This document shows positions 8,378 through 16,071 of a DNA stretch of 22,314 nucleotides, piece after piece. How positions within the stretch are numbered: the first letter of the stretch is position 1; each line of letters opens with the position of its first letter. This DNA is from Bacteroidales bacterium UBA4788. Its GTDB lineage: Bacteria; Bacteroidota; Bacteroidia; Bacteroidales; VadinHA17. The stretch is from assembly GCA_002402965.1 (NCBI GenBank), contig DHGW01000056.1, positions 109,580 to 131,893 of the forward strand, in the 5' to 3' direction. Both the position numbers and the translations under genes were made by a program. Below the pieces are notes generated by a model that did not search any database, was not told where the DNA came from, and was given only the letters and a program-made list of their open reading frames with translations.

Positions 8378-8990
8378 CTTTGATAAGATACTTGACTGTG
8401 ACCTGTCTGAGGCAGTTAGGGCAGATTATGCTGAACATATCCTTCCTCTGGAGTTTCTCGCCTGGCTCTGCTGAGAGATCCTGTCCTTCGGCAAGTTTGA
8501 GTTTACGGTTAAGCACTGTGAGGTTCAGTACCGATGCGAATGCTTTCGGGCCAAGCTTGCGGTGCATGAAACTGAGGTGTTCAACTGTTGTAATGACTGC
8601 CCCGCAGCTCTCACATACAAGCAATTCCTTTTGCTGGTATTCGACGTTGTTGGCTCTGTCAAAGACAGCCAGATCATAAATCTTGTCGGAAAGCTTTACG
8701 CCCTTTCCGGTGATGCAGTGTTCCTGGCACTGACCGCAGAATATGCACTTGCCGTAGTCCCTCCTGACGGTTCTTATCTTTTTCTCCCTGTCATCAGTAA
8801 ACGTAATGGCCAGCGGGGGGCATACATTGGCACATGTTTCACATCCAACGCAGTTGGCATCGTCAACGACAGGCTTTCCCCTGAAGTCGGTGAACGGCAC
8901 ATGCTCCTCAGCCGGGAATTTTGATGTATATGCCGGTGTGACCAGTGATATCACTGCCTCCTTAAGCTCTCTGAGTTTGGGGTACTTCAT
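8370..8990 (-). CDS. HycF/MbhN-like 2x[4Fe-4S] ferredoxin subunit with C-terminal CxxC pairs
   Basis: Peripheral electron-transfer subunit of 206 residues, related to NuoI, MbhN and HycF. Two [4Fe-4S] motifs are complete: Cys47/50/53/57 (CVGCETCANVCP) and Cys82/85/88/92 (CIFCGQCQEHC). The C-terminal half adds CESCG (126/129) and CPNC (190/193), which could form a zinc or rubredoxin-like site; a comparable pair of Cys clusters occurs in HycF of formate hydrogenlyase but not in the short MbhN type. It should pass electrons between the small subunit and the outer redox partners. The start overlaps the mrpG stop as ATGA (translational coupling). It is separated from the rest of the hydrogenase core by the Mrp genes, as mbhN is at the end of the archaeal mbh operon. 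Confidence 0.88.
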   Translation of the reverse strand: MKYPKLRELKEAVISLVTPAYTSKFPAEEHVPFTDFRGKPVVDDANCVGCETCANVCPPLAITFTDDREKKIRTVRRDYGKCIFCGQCQEHCITGKGVKLSDKIYDLAVFDRANNVEYQQKELLVCESCGAVITTVEHLSFMHRKLGPKAFASVLNLTVLNRKLKLAEGQDLSAEPGEKLQRKDMFSIICPNCLRQVTVKYLIKGA

Positions 8991-9313
8991 TTCACTGCCT
9001 CCCTGTAATCATCTTTGACACTCCTTTTGTCCATTTTCGTCCCGAAATGGTACGCACCCCTCGCCAGGGCATGTGCAGCCACTGTTGCGGTGAAGAAGAG
9101 GATCGGAATGGCCACCAGGGCTCTGAAGCCTGCACTGCCAATGCCAAAATGCACAAGGACGCCCAGGAGGATGCTGCAGCAACCAAGTGTCACACACTTG
9201 GTTGCTGCCTGCAACCTGTTGTACATGTCCGGAAGCCGTATCAGCCCGATACACCCGAAGATGTTGAAGAGAACGCCTACCGATATTAAGATTATGGCTG
9301 CCATATCATTCAT
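8987..9313 (-). CDS. mrpG: Na+/H+ antiporter subunit MrpG/MnhG
   Basis: Small membrane protein of 108 residues with three predicted helices. It carries the family-typical IGLIRLPDMYNRLQAATK motif after the first helix, and a charged cytoplasmic tail. Counterpart of MbhC in the archaeal membrane-bound hydrogenase. It is a structural part of the Mrp-type ion-translocating arm. Overlaps mrpF by 8 bp at its start and the HycF-like gene by 4 bp at its end, typical of a translationally coupled operon. Confidence 0.93.
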   Translation of the reverse strand: MNDMAAIILISVGVLFNIFGCIGLIRLPDMYNRLQAATKCVTLGCCSILLGVLVHFGIGSAGFRALVAIPILFFTATVAAHALARGAYHFGTKMDKRSVKDDYREAVK

Positions 9314-9572
9314 TCAGTTTTTTCCCGCTGAGGTATTTTGCCAGCGTAAGGGTTCCGATAAAGCTAAGTATGACCCAGGCAATTCCGATATCAAGAATGA
9401 ATGCCTTGCCGGTCTGCACCGTTATTATGCCGCAGATACCCACCACAAGTATCCCGAAGATGTCAATACCCACCATCCGGTCAGGTATAGTTGGTCCCCT
9501 GATGATACGATAAAGACAGGCTGCGCAGAGGGCAATCTGTATGTAGAGCAGTATATTCAGGAAACTGGTCAT
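9306..9572 (-). CDS. mrpF: Na+/H+ antiporter subunit MrpF/MnhF
   Basis: Protein of 88 residues with three predicted membrane helices. The conserved RIIRGPTIPDRMVGIDI loop is the clear MrpF signature, followed by FILDIGIAWVILSFIGTLTLAKYL. Counterpart of MbhB. The start overlaps the mrpE stop by 4 bp and the end overlaps the mrpG start by 8 bp. It is part of the Mrp module thought to couple hydrogenase turnover to Na+ or H+ transport. Confidence 0.93.
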   Translation of the reverse strand: MTSFLNILLYIQIALCAACLYRIIRGPTIPDRMVGIDIFGILVVGICGIITVQTGKAFILDIGIAWVILSFIGTLTLAKYLSGKKLNE

Positions 9573-10054
9573 TCCGCAAATTTTTTTATGTATTCTTCAA
9601 ATCTTCCGGTTATCATCCTGGTATATAGAGCCGGGTCTTCAGACCGGATATAGATCCAGTGTATATACATCTCATCTCCGATAATGTCAACGGTGATGGT
9701 CCCCGGGGTCATGGTGATTGAATTGGCAAGCAGTGTCCTGGCAAATTCTGATCTGAGTGTGGTTTTAACCTTCACTATCCCGGGTTTTATCGGCATTGCC
9801 GGATGGAGCACACGGTATGCAACATCGAAGTTAGCCTTTATGCAGGCCCAGATGAAGGTAACCAGGTAGACCACGAACCAGAGCCAGCGCCGGGGCTGCA
9901 GGAATTTATATACATTGTAAAAATAATACCTGCCAAAGATGGCTGCCGTGATGGCAGAGGCAACGGCTCCTGCTGCAATATTCGGAATGGTGAATTTAAA
10001 TGTTATGAGGAGCCAGAAGATCATGGATAATATAAACACTGTCACATATCTCAT
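9569..10054 (-). CDS. mrpE: Na+/H+ antiporter subunit MrpE/MnhE
   Basis: Membrane protein of 161 residues with N-terminal hydrophobic helices (about 1-45 and 55-78) followed by a soluble C-terminal domain. That domain carries the MrpE hallmarks LANSITMTPGTITVDI and MYIHWIYI. Counterpart of MbhA. It begins 1 bp after the end of the upstream mrpD-like gene and overlaps mrpF by 4 bp. Confidence 0.92.
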   Translation of the reverse strand: MRYVTVFILSMIFWLLITFKFTIPNIAAGAVASAITAAIFGRYYFYNVYKFLQPRRWLWFVVYLVTFIWACIKANFDVAYRVLHPAMPIKPGIVKVKTTLRSEFARTLLANSITMTPGTITVDIIGDEMYIHWIYIRSEDPALYTRMITGRFEEYIKKFAE

Positions 10055-10055
10055 A

Positions 10056-11597
10056 TCACATGCCTGTTATTTGTGAGGAATATTTTGCCTGGTCCATAAG
10101 TATATCAGTGGCCGGTGAGAGCACCGTTTCACGTATGCCCGGCAATGCCAGCAGACTGAGCAGAAGGCATATTACAGCCAGGGTTATCATGCTCAGCAGC
10201 ATTGGTACAGGCACCTCTCTGATCTCTTTGTTAAACTTTGCTTGCTCCTTATTGTAAAAGGCATAACGCTGGAACTTCATGAATGACGCCAGGGTGATTA
10301 TGCTGACAATGGCTGCAAGGGCGGCAAGGAAGTAAAAGCGGCCCATCACCGCTGCGACGATGATGATCAGTTTGCTGAAGAACCCGTTGAAGGGTGGTAT
10401 GCCTGAAATTGAGAGGGAAGCTGCGAGTGATGTTGAGGAGGTAAAAGGCATGCTCTTTGCCAGTCCGCCCATCTGCCTGAGATCACGGGTACCTGCAGAG
10501 TACTCAATGGCACCTGCATTGAGGAAGAGAAGTCCCTTGAATGCTGCATGGTTAAGCATATGAAAGATGCCCCCGGTGATGGCAAGGGCGGCTATCTCAC
10601 TGCGGAGACCCCTGGCCATGAGTATCATACCAATGCCTGCCGACATGATAACATAACCCATCTGGCTGATGCTGTGGTATGCCAGCAGTCGTTTCAGATC
10701 CCACTGGCCAATGGCCAGGAATACACCCACAGCCATTGACAGGGCGCCAAGAGTGGTTATCAGTATGGCCATCCCCTCTGTGATTTCGAACATATTAAAG
10801 AAGAGACGTAGAATGACATAGATGCCAACGGCCTTGATAAGCACTCCCGAGAGCATTGCCGAGATGGGAGAGGGGGCAGACGAGTGGGCATCGGGCAGCC
10901 ATGCATGAAACGGAATAATGGCAGCCTTCAGGCCAAATCCGGTGAGAAGCAGAATCTGGATAAGGATATAATTGTTACCCTGCCCCCCTTCACTGAAGGC
11001 AGTCCTGATATCTGCTATATTAAGTGTTTTTGCACTCCAGTAGATGAATCCGATGGCAAAAAGCACCATGAATGATGCGACAGCACCAAGAACCTGGTAT
11101 TTCAGGGTTGCCTCAAGTTCATTCTTCTCGACGCCGAAGGCTACCAGCGCATAGGATGAGATAGCCGAGATCTCGAGGAAGACAAAAATGTTGAAGATGT
11201 CACCGCTCAGTACAACCCCGTTCATCCCTGCAATCATCAGGCAGAAAAGCGAGTAAAAATAATTTTCGGAGGTGTACCGTGCCATGTACGAGATGGAGTA
11301 GGTCACCGATAGCAGGCCGATAACACTTATAATGCACAACACCAGTGCCGAGAATCCGTCATGAATTAGGTAAAGGCCGATCGGAACGCCATCGACCGGT
11401 TCCCATCCGCCCATAGTATATACCGAAGAAGCTGTTCCTCCTTCAACCAACAGCCAGATGCTGATAAAAGTGAGAAGGAGCAGTGTTGCCAGTGCCATAT
11501 ACCTGGGGATGCCCGGGATGAACCTGCCAATTATCATTGTCAGGAAGGCACCTGCAAGGGGTATGGCAACGAGAAGCGGTAACAGCGGATTCATCAT
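10056..11597 (-). CDS. mrpD: MrpD/MbhH-type proton-translocating antiporter subunit
   Basis: Polytopic protein of 513 residues, the Proton_antipo_M family (NuoL/M/N, MrpA/D, MbhH). Residues of the proton path are intact: Glu142 in FVFLEISAISSYAL (TM5 glutamate), Lys224 in GLKAAIIPFHAWLPDAHSSAPSP (TM7 lysine), Lys255 in LIKAVGIY, and a C-terminal lysine in GIPPFNGFFSKL. Length and motifs fit MrpD or MbhH. In Mbh this subunit sits next to the hydrogenase membrane arm and moves ions during turnover. It abuts mrpC with no intervening base. Confidence 0.93.
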   Translation of the reverse strand: MMNPLLPLLVAIPLAGAFLTMIIGRFIPGIPRYMALATLLLLTFISIWLLVEGGTASSVYTMGGWEPVDGVPIGLYLIHDGFSALVLCIISVIGLLSVTYSISYMARYTSENYFYSLFCLMIAGMNGVVLSGDIFNIFVFLEISAISSYALVAFGVEKNELEATLKYQVLGAVASFMVLFAIGFIYWSAKTLNIADIRTAFSEGGQGNNYILIQILLLTGFGLKAAIIPFHAWLPDAHSSAPSPISAMLSGVLIKAVGIYVILRLFFNMFEITEGMAILITTLGALSMAVGVFLAIGQWDLKRLLAYHSISQMGYVIMSAGIGMILMARGLRSEIAALAITGGIFHMLNHAAFKGLLFLNAGAIEYSAGTRDLRQMGGLAKSMPFTSSTSLAASLSISGIPPFNGFFSKLIIIVAAVMGRFYFLAALAAIVSIITLASFMKFQRYAFYNKEQAKFNKEIREVPVPMLLSMITLAVICLLLSLLALPGIRETVLSPATDILMDQAKYSSQITGM

Positions 11598-11936
11598 CTA
11601 TCCTCTTAAGTTTTTTATCTCTCTTATATCAAAGGTTCCGTACTTTCTGTAGATCCTGATGATTACAGCCATCAGCATGGCGGTCGTGGCCAGACCGATC
11701 ACGATGGCAGTGAGCACCATTGCCTGAGGCAGCGGATCTACATAGGTTTTGACAGGATCAGCCATATCGACGATAGGGGCGACCCCTCCCTCGGTATATC
11801 CAATCAACGCCAGGAAGAGAAAACAGCTGAACTCCATGACAGACAGAGAGATGGCTATCTTTATCAGGTTTCTCCTTGTAATCACTCCATAGAGGCCGGT
11901 AAGAAACAGTATGAAACAGAGCCAGTAAACAGTCAT
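11598..11936 (-). CDS. mrpC: MrpC/NuoK-like antiporter subunit
   Basis: Protein of 112 residues with three membrane helices, similar to NuoK, MrpC and MbhG. The first helix region LFLTGLYGVITRRNLIKIAISLSVME is typical, as is the later DPLPQAMVLTAIVIGLATTAML. The start overlaps the mrpB stop by 4 bp; the end directly adjoins mrpD. The tight mrpB-mrpC-mrpD order is that of canonical Mrp operons and of mbhF-G-H. Confidence 0.93.
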   Translation of the reverse strand: MTVYWLCFILFLTGLYGVITRRNLIKIAISLSVMEFSCFLFLALIGYTEGGVAPIVDMADPVKTYVDPLPQAMVLTAIVIGLATTAMLMAVIIRIYRKYGTFDIREIKNLRG

Positions 11937-12370
11937 TTCAGTATCTCCTCTTTAAATATTACAAGTGCCAGGAAGATCGTAAGGATTGAAGCTGCAACCT
12001 CTATCCCGACGAATATGTTATAGAGAGGCAGGAAACCTGCGCTGACCAGTTCGCCGGGCGTTCCGTGTGGCAGCCAGTTGGCAAAGAATATTCCGGCTCC
12101 AGCCAGGAAACCTGAAAGAGCCAGAAGAAGGAAGGCCAGTATGGCCAGGTTCTCATAGATGGTGGAGCCCCTCTCTTCTCTCAATAGGTGCAGGAAATCA
12201 CTCCCGAAAGCCAGGATCAGGAGAATGAAAGATCCGGCCAGGATAACGCCACCTGCAAATCCCCCACCTGGTGTAAGATGTCCGTGCAGTATTATATATA
12301 TGCCGTACAGAAATACTATACCGGCTATCAGCTGCGTTGTTTTCTTTACTATGACTGTCATTCCTTTCAT
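11933..12370 (-). CDS. mrpB: Na+/H+ antiporter subunit MrpB/MnhB
   Basis: Protein of 145 residues with four predicted membrane helices. It shows the family motif YIILHGHLTPGGGFAGGVI after the first helix and a C-terminal LYNIFVGIEVAASILTIFLAL. Counterpart of MbhF. Two nearby ATG codons (12370 and 12361) are possible; the longer is taken. The 45 bp upstream is the largest gap within the whole hydrogenase array and contains the A/T-rich filler-like sequence TCTTAAATCCTAAATCATC. Confidence 0.92.
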   Translation of the reverse strand: MKGMTVIVKKTTQLIAGIVFLYGIYIILHGHLTPGGGFAGGVILAGSFILLILAFGSDFLHLLREERGSTIYENLAILAFLLLALSGFLAGAGIFFANWLPHGTPGELVSAGFLPLYNIFVGIEVAASILTIFLALVIFKEEILK

Positions 12371-12415
12371 TAGGCTCGAATCTTAAATCCTAAATCATCA
12401 TCCCTTGTTCATTAT

Positions 12416-12946
12416 TCATATTTTTTTCCCTCTTATCCTCAGAATAGTCAGCACGCCCAGCACTGCAGTGACCAGCACTGTGGCCTCGCCGAGAGTATCG
12501 TATCCCCTGAAGTCGAAGATTACGCCTGTCACCAGGTTAACGCTGCCTGTCCTGTCAACAGCACCGTTGACATACGCGTCGGCCATCCTCATTGAGTTTT
12601 CACCGAACGGAGCAAGAGTTGCTGAAGCTTCCTTCAGGAACCAGAACAGTATTGCCAGGATCAGCACAGCTGTTCCGGAGGTGACCCATGCCCTGCTGTC
12701 AAATTTGCCGTATGCCTCTACGCGTGAGCTGTCAAGCACCACTGCCACCATGATGATAAGGGTGATTGTCTCAACAACAATCTGTACTATGGCCAGGTCA
12801 GGCGCCTTCAGCAAAATGAAACAGATGACAAGGCTGTATCCGACTATTCCGCCAGCTATAACCGCTGAAAGAATATCCCTGGCATGGATGGCGTAGATCG
12901 CACCCAGTATCATAAATCCCACTATAACCGATATTGCCAGTTCCAT
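12416..12946 (-). CDS. MbhD+MbhE-like (MrpA C-terminal, DUF4040) membrane subunit
   Basis: Protein of 176 residues combining the DUF4040/MbhD unit (helices in about 1-70; DILSAVIAGGIVGYSLVICFILLKAPDLAIVQIVVE-type sequence with Asp and Glu conserved in the family) with an MbhE-like second part (about 80-176: FRGYDTLGEATVLVTAVLGVLTILRIRG). In bacterial MrpA these parts form the C terminus of one long protein; in Pyrococcus Mbh they are two genes. Here they are joined to each other but separated from the NuoL-like part upstream (12 bp gap), an intermediate arrangement. It is probably part of the ion path between the antiporter subunits. Confidence 0.88.
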   Translation of the reverse strand: MELAISVIVGFMILGAIYAIHARDILSAVIAGGIVGYSLVICFILLKAPDLAIVQIVVETITLIIMVAVVLDSSRVEAYGKFDSRAWVTSGTAVLILAILFWFLKEASATLAPFGENSMRMADAYVNGAVDRTGSVNLVTGVIFDFRGYDTLGEATVLVTAVLGVLTILRIRGKKI

Positions 12947-12958
12947 ATTTCTATTTTG

Positions 12959-14869
12959 TCAGATCATTATCAGCAACATGATTATCAGTCCGGCGCAGAC
13001 CCAGATGACATACCCCGGAAGTACACCGGTATGAGCGTTGCTCAGCCCTCCGCTAAGCCATAAAACAGCCTTTTTGGAGATGTCGTAGATGTCAAAGGCC
13101 TTTTCCTCGGCTCTCTCATAAATACGTGAGAAGAGTCTGAACTCGGAGAAGGTCTTGTAGAACTCGGGAGCAGGGAATGACGCTCCCAGCTTTTCCTTGT
13201 TCTCACCGCCGATGAAATTCTCTTCGGCCCTGAATTTCTTCCTGCCGGTGGCGAGGTATATGAGGAAGCCGAGTATGATTGAGATCAGGACGAGCAGCGA
13301 AACGAATGACGAGCTCCATAGCCCGTTGAAAGTGAAGGAACCCACAACCGGGGTAAAGAGTTCCGGAATGATAAACTCTGTTGCAAAAACCCCGAAGATG
13401 ATACAGAAGAGTGCCAGAACTGCCATCGGGAACCACATCAGGAATGGCACCTCCCTGATTTTGGTCATGGCAGGATCCCTTCTTCCGAGGAAGATTCCTC
13501 CGATGAATTTGACAAAGCTTGCCAGGGTCAGTGCCGAACCCAGTACTGCCAGGCCGAGCCACACGATCCATAGGCTGGAGGCTATTCCTTCACCTGACCC
13601 GAGGTCTATTATCCCCTGGTATATCATCCATTTTGATGCAAAGCCGTTGAACGGCGGCACCCCGGAGATTGACATGGCAAATACCAGTGAGGCAATGAAT
13701 GTGACGGGCATGGCCTTCGAAAGGCCTCCCAGCTCAGTTATGTCGCTCTTTCCTGTCTGGCGCTCAACGGCACCTGTACTCAGGAATAGTCCGCTTTTGT
13801 ATATGGCATTGTTTATCATGTGGAAGAGACCGGCCACGATCCCGACCAGGGAGCCAAGACCAAATCCAACAATCATATAACCCACCTGTGATACGGCATG
13901 ATAACCCAGCAGCCTTTTGCAGTCGTGCTGCATCAGCGCCATAAGAACGGCAGTGATGATGGTTATTACGCCAATAGTAAGCAGCAGGAGCCTGATCCCT
14001 TCCGTCATGACAAAGAGGTCGGTTGTGAGCCTGGCCAGGAAATAGATGCCCAGCAGCTTGTCGAGAGATGCCGGCAGCAGCGCCACAGATGATGCCGGGG
14101 CTGTCTCGGAGTAGTCAGGCACCCAGGAATGGAACGGAAAGGCACCGGCCTTGGTGAAACTGCCGATAAGAAGAGCAAGGAAGGCCGTGACAGTCAATAT
14201 GTTATTGGTTTCCAGCGATATATTGTTGATACTCAGGGTGTCAGTCAGTCTCCAGAGCAGAGCGATGCCGACGAGCATGATCGTATCAGATGCACCAATA
14301 AGGATCATGGTCTTCTTCGCGGCAGCGGAGCTCTTTTCATCCTTCCCGGGTATAAGCTTGTAAAGGGTGATGCCCAGGATACCCCAGAACATGACAAACA
14401 GGATCAGGTTATCAGCAAGCACTGCTCCGTATGAGCATCCCAGTGTTATCAGGAACCAGGGATAATAATTGCTGACCCTGGCAAACCTGTTATATACAAG
14501 TGTGTAGAGCAGGACAAGCAGTGCAATGATGCTGATAAAGATGATGATCAGTTTGCTCAGTCCGTCGAGGGTTAAGGTGAGGTACTCTCCGGCATTCTTA
14601 AGAAGGTCGGCATTCAGTACAGTCATGCAGCTCCTGCTGAGATTATCTCCCTGTGCCGTCATCTGAGGATCGGCAGAATAGAGGGTGACGGCCAGGTAGC
14701 CCGTAACAAGTGTTGTGGCAAAAGCCAGTATTCCTTTGACCGTCTGAAACCGTTCAGGGATTGCAAAGAAGAGAATCCCGGCTGCCAGGGGGATGATCAT
14801 CAGCATCTGGAGCATCCAGCATACAGACGGTTCAGCTAATATAGCAAGAGGTTCATTCATGACCGGCAC
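12959..14869 (-). CDS. NuoL/MrpA-type antiporter subunit lacking the TM5 glutamate
   Basis: Large polytopic membrane protein of 636 residues in the Proton_antipo_M family. Its lysines match the proton path: Lys240 in GSFTKAGAFPFHSWVPD, Lys271 in DKLLGIYFLAR, and a lysine in GVPPFNGFASKW. The position normally held by the TM5 glutamate (NuoL W-E-G-V-G; MrpD here F-L-E-I-S) reads F-W-G163-I-L-G, so this glutamate is not seen. After the antiporter core (to about residue 500) there is an additional helix, a hydrophilic stretch with SFPAPEFYKTFSEFRLFSRIYERAEEKAF, and a last helix, reminiscent of the lateral-helix C-terminal parts of NuoL/HyfB-like proteins. Either Met1 or Met4 could start it; both overlap the large-subunit gene. 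Confidence 0.9.
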   Translation of the reverse strand: MPVMNEPLAILAEPSVCWMLQMLMIIPLAAGILFFAIPERFQTVKGILAFATTLVTGYLAVTLYSADPQMTAQGDNLSRSCMTVLNADLLKNAGEYLTLTLDGLSKLIIIFISIIALLVLLYTLVYNRFARVSNYYPWFLITLGCSYGAVLADNLILFVMFWGILGITLYKLIPGKDEKSSAAAKKTMILIGASDTIMLVGIALLWRLTDTLSINNISLETNNILTVTAFLALLIGSFTKAGAFPFHSWVPDYSETAPASSVALLPASLDKLLGIYFLARLTTDLFVMTEGIRLLLLTIGVITIITAVLMALMQHDCKRLLGYHAVSQVGYMIVGFGLGSLVGIVAGLFHMINNAIYKSGLFLSTGAVERQTGKSDITELGGLSKAMPVTFIASLVFAMSISGVPPFNGFASKWMIYQGIIDLGSGEGIASSLWIVWLGLAVLGSALTLASFVKFIGGIFLGRRDPAMTKIREVPFLMWFPMAVLALFCIIFGVFATEFIIPELFTPVVGSFTFNGLWSSSFVSLLVLISIILGFLIYLATGRKKFRAEENFIGGENKEKLGASFPAPEFYKTFSEFRLFSRIYERAEEKAFDIYDISKKAVLWLSGGLSNAHTGVLPGYVIWVCAGLIIMLLIMI

Positions 14870-16058
14870 CTGATTTCCTTAGTTCTGATGTTCTCTTCAT
14901 GGAAAGCTCAATAAGCTCACTGGCATTGAGGATTTTCTTCCCCGACGAGTTGTCATAGGCTGCTGCCATTCTCTCAGTGCAGCAGTAGCACGGGTCAACG
15001 GCTGCGAGAGAGATAGTCGCATCGGCAATAGTCTGTCCGATGCATGATTTTTTGAATGTTGCTATGTTGGTATAGCTTGGAGCCCTTATCTTATGTCTTG
15101 CCGGGGAGTTGGAGCCGTCGGATACCACAAAGTGGAACACCTCTCCCCTGGGGGCCTCTGCCCGGCCCGTACCTATTCCCTGAGGTATCTCATTTATTTT
15201 CAGGGCGATGTCGCCCTCTTTCATTTTTTCGAGGGCATCAATGCACTGTTCAATGATGGAAGCTGACTCATACATTTCAAGCAGCCGCACCTCTACCTTG
15301 GCGAAGACATCACCTGCCTGTGCAGTAATCACTTTCCAGTTGACCAGGGGGTACGCTGCATAGGGGTCGTCTCTTCTGACGTCAATATCAACACCGGAGG
15401 CTCTTGCGGTGGGTCCCACGGCACCATAATCGAGGATATCCTGCCTGGTGAGTATTCCGACACCTTTTGTCCTTGCATGAATCACCGGGTCATCCATCAC
15501 TGCACCGGTTAGCAGGTCGAGTTTTTTGCGCATGACAGCCATCACTTTCCTGATTGCCGGGATCTTGCTGTTTTCAATGTCACGTCTCACACCGCCCACC
15601 TTAAACATCGCATAGCTGTTCCTGTTGCCTGTTATCATCTCGAAGAGGTCAAGGACAGGTTCCCGGTATTTCCACGCCCACATGAAAAGGGTGTTGTAAC
15701 CGAGGAAATGGCCGGCGAGACCTACCCATAGAAGATGACTGTGGATGCGTTCCAATTCACCGATAATCGATCTGATGTATTTAGTCCTGTCAGTGATCTC
15801 AACGCCGACAATCTCCTCAACAGCATTTGCAAAGGCGAAGGGGTGGGATGTTGAGCAGATGCCGCAGATTCGTTCAACGAGGAAGAATACCTGGTCATAA
15901 CTCTTTGACTCACTCAGTTTTTCAATGCCCCTGTGGTTGTAGCCGGTTTCCCATTTTATATCCATGACTATCTCTCCGTCGCAATAGAGCTTGAACAGCT
16001 CCGGTTCTTCCTGCAGAGGGTGATAGGGTCCTATAGGTATGAGGGTCTTTCTGCTCAT
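14853..16058 (-). CDS. mbhL: Group 4 [NiFe] hydrogenase large (catalytic) subunit
   Basis: Catalytic subunit holding the Ni-Fe(CN)2CO centre. I start it at the ATG at 16058, giving 401 residues. The ATG at 16178 would add 40 low-complexity residues and overlap the upstream NuoC-like gene by more than 100 bp, whereas MSRKTLIPIGPYHP is the expected N terminus. The L1 motif RICGICSTSHP supplies Cys65 and Cys68; the L2 motif DPCYCCTER supplies Cys357 and Cys360, with Arg363 following, so all four metal ligands are present. This separates it from complex I NuoD. A 38-residue tail follows Arg363, consistent with processing by the HycI-type protease of the same operon. Overall it resembles EchE, MbhL and the HycE C-terminal domain. 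Confidence 0.96.
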   Translation of the reverse strand: MSRKTLIPIGPYHPLQEEPELFKLYCDGEIVMDIKWETGYNHRGIEKLSESKSYDQVFFLVERICGICSTSHPFAFANAVEEIVGVEITDRTKYIRSIIGELERIHSHLLWVGLAGHFLGYNTLFMWAWKYREPVLDLFEMITGNRNSYAMFKVGGVRRDIENSKIPAIRKVMAVMRKKLDLLTGAVMDDPVIHARTKGVGILTRQDILDYGAVGPTARASGVDIDVRRDDPYAAYPLVNWKVITAQAGDVFAKVEVRLLEMYESASIIEQCIDALEKMKEGDIALKINEIPQGIGTGRAEAPRGEVFHFVVSDGSNSPARHKIRAPSYTNIATFKKSCIGQTIADATISLAAVDPCYCCTERMAAAYDNSSGKKILNASELIELSMKRTSELRKSGAGHE

Positions 16059-16071
16059 TGTGGTAAGAGTA

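Noticed and set aside
9015..9653. Plus-strand open frame of 212 codons across mrpG, mrpF and mrpE
   Set aside because: It runs antisense to three well-supported overlapping Mrp genes and has no family features.
13197..13880. Plus-strand open frame of 227 codons opposite the NuoL/MrpA-like gene
   Set aside because: Antisense shadow of a strongly supported membrane protein. Composition is Pro/Ser/Met-rich without recognisable domains, as expected for the complement of hydrophobic codons.
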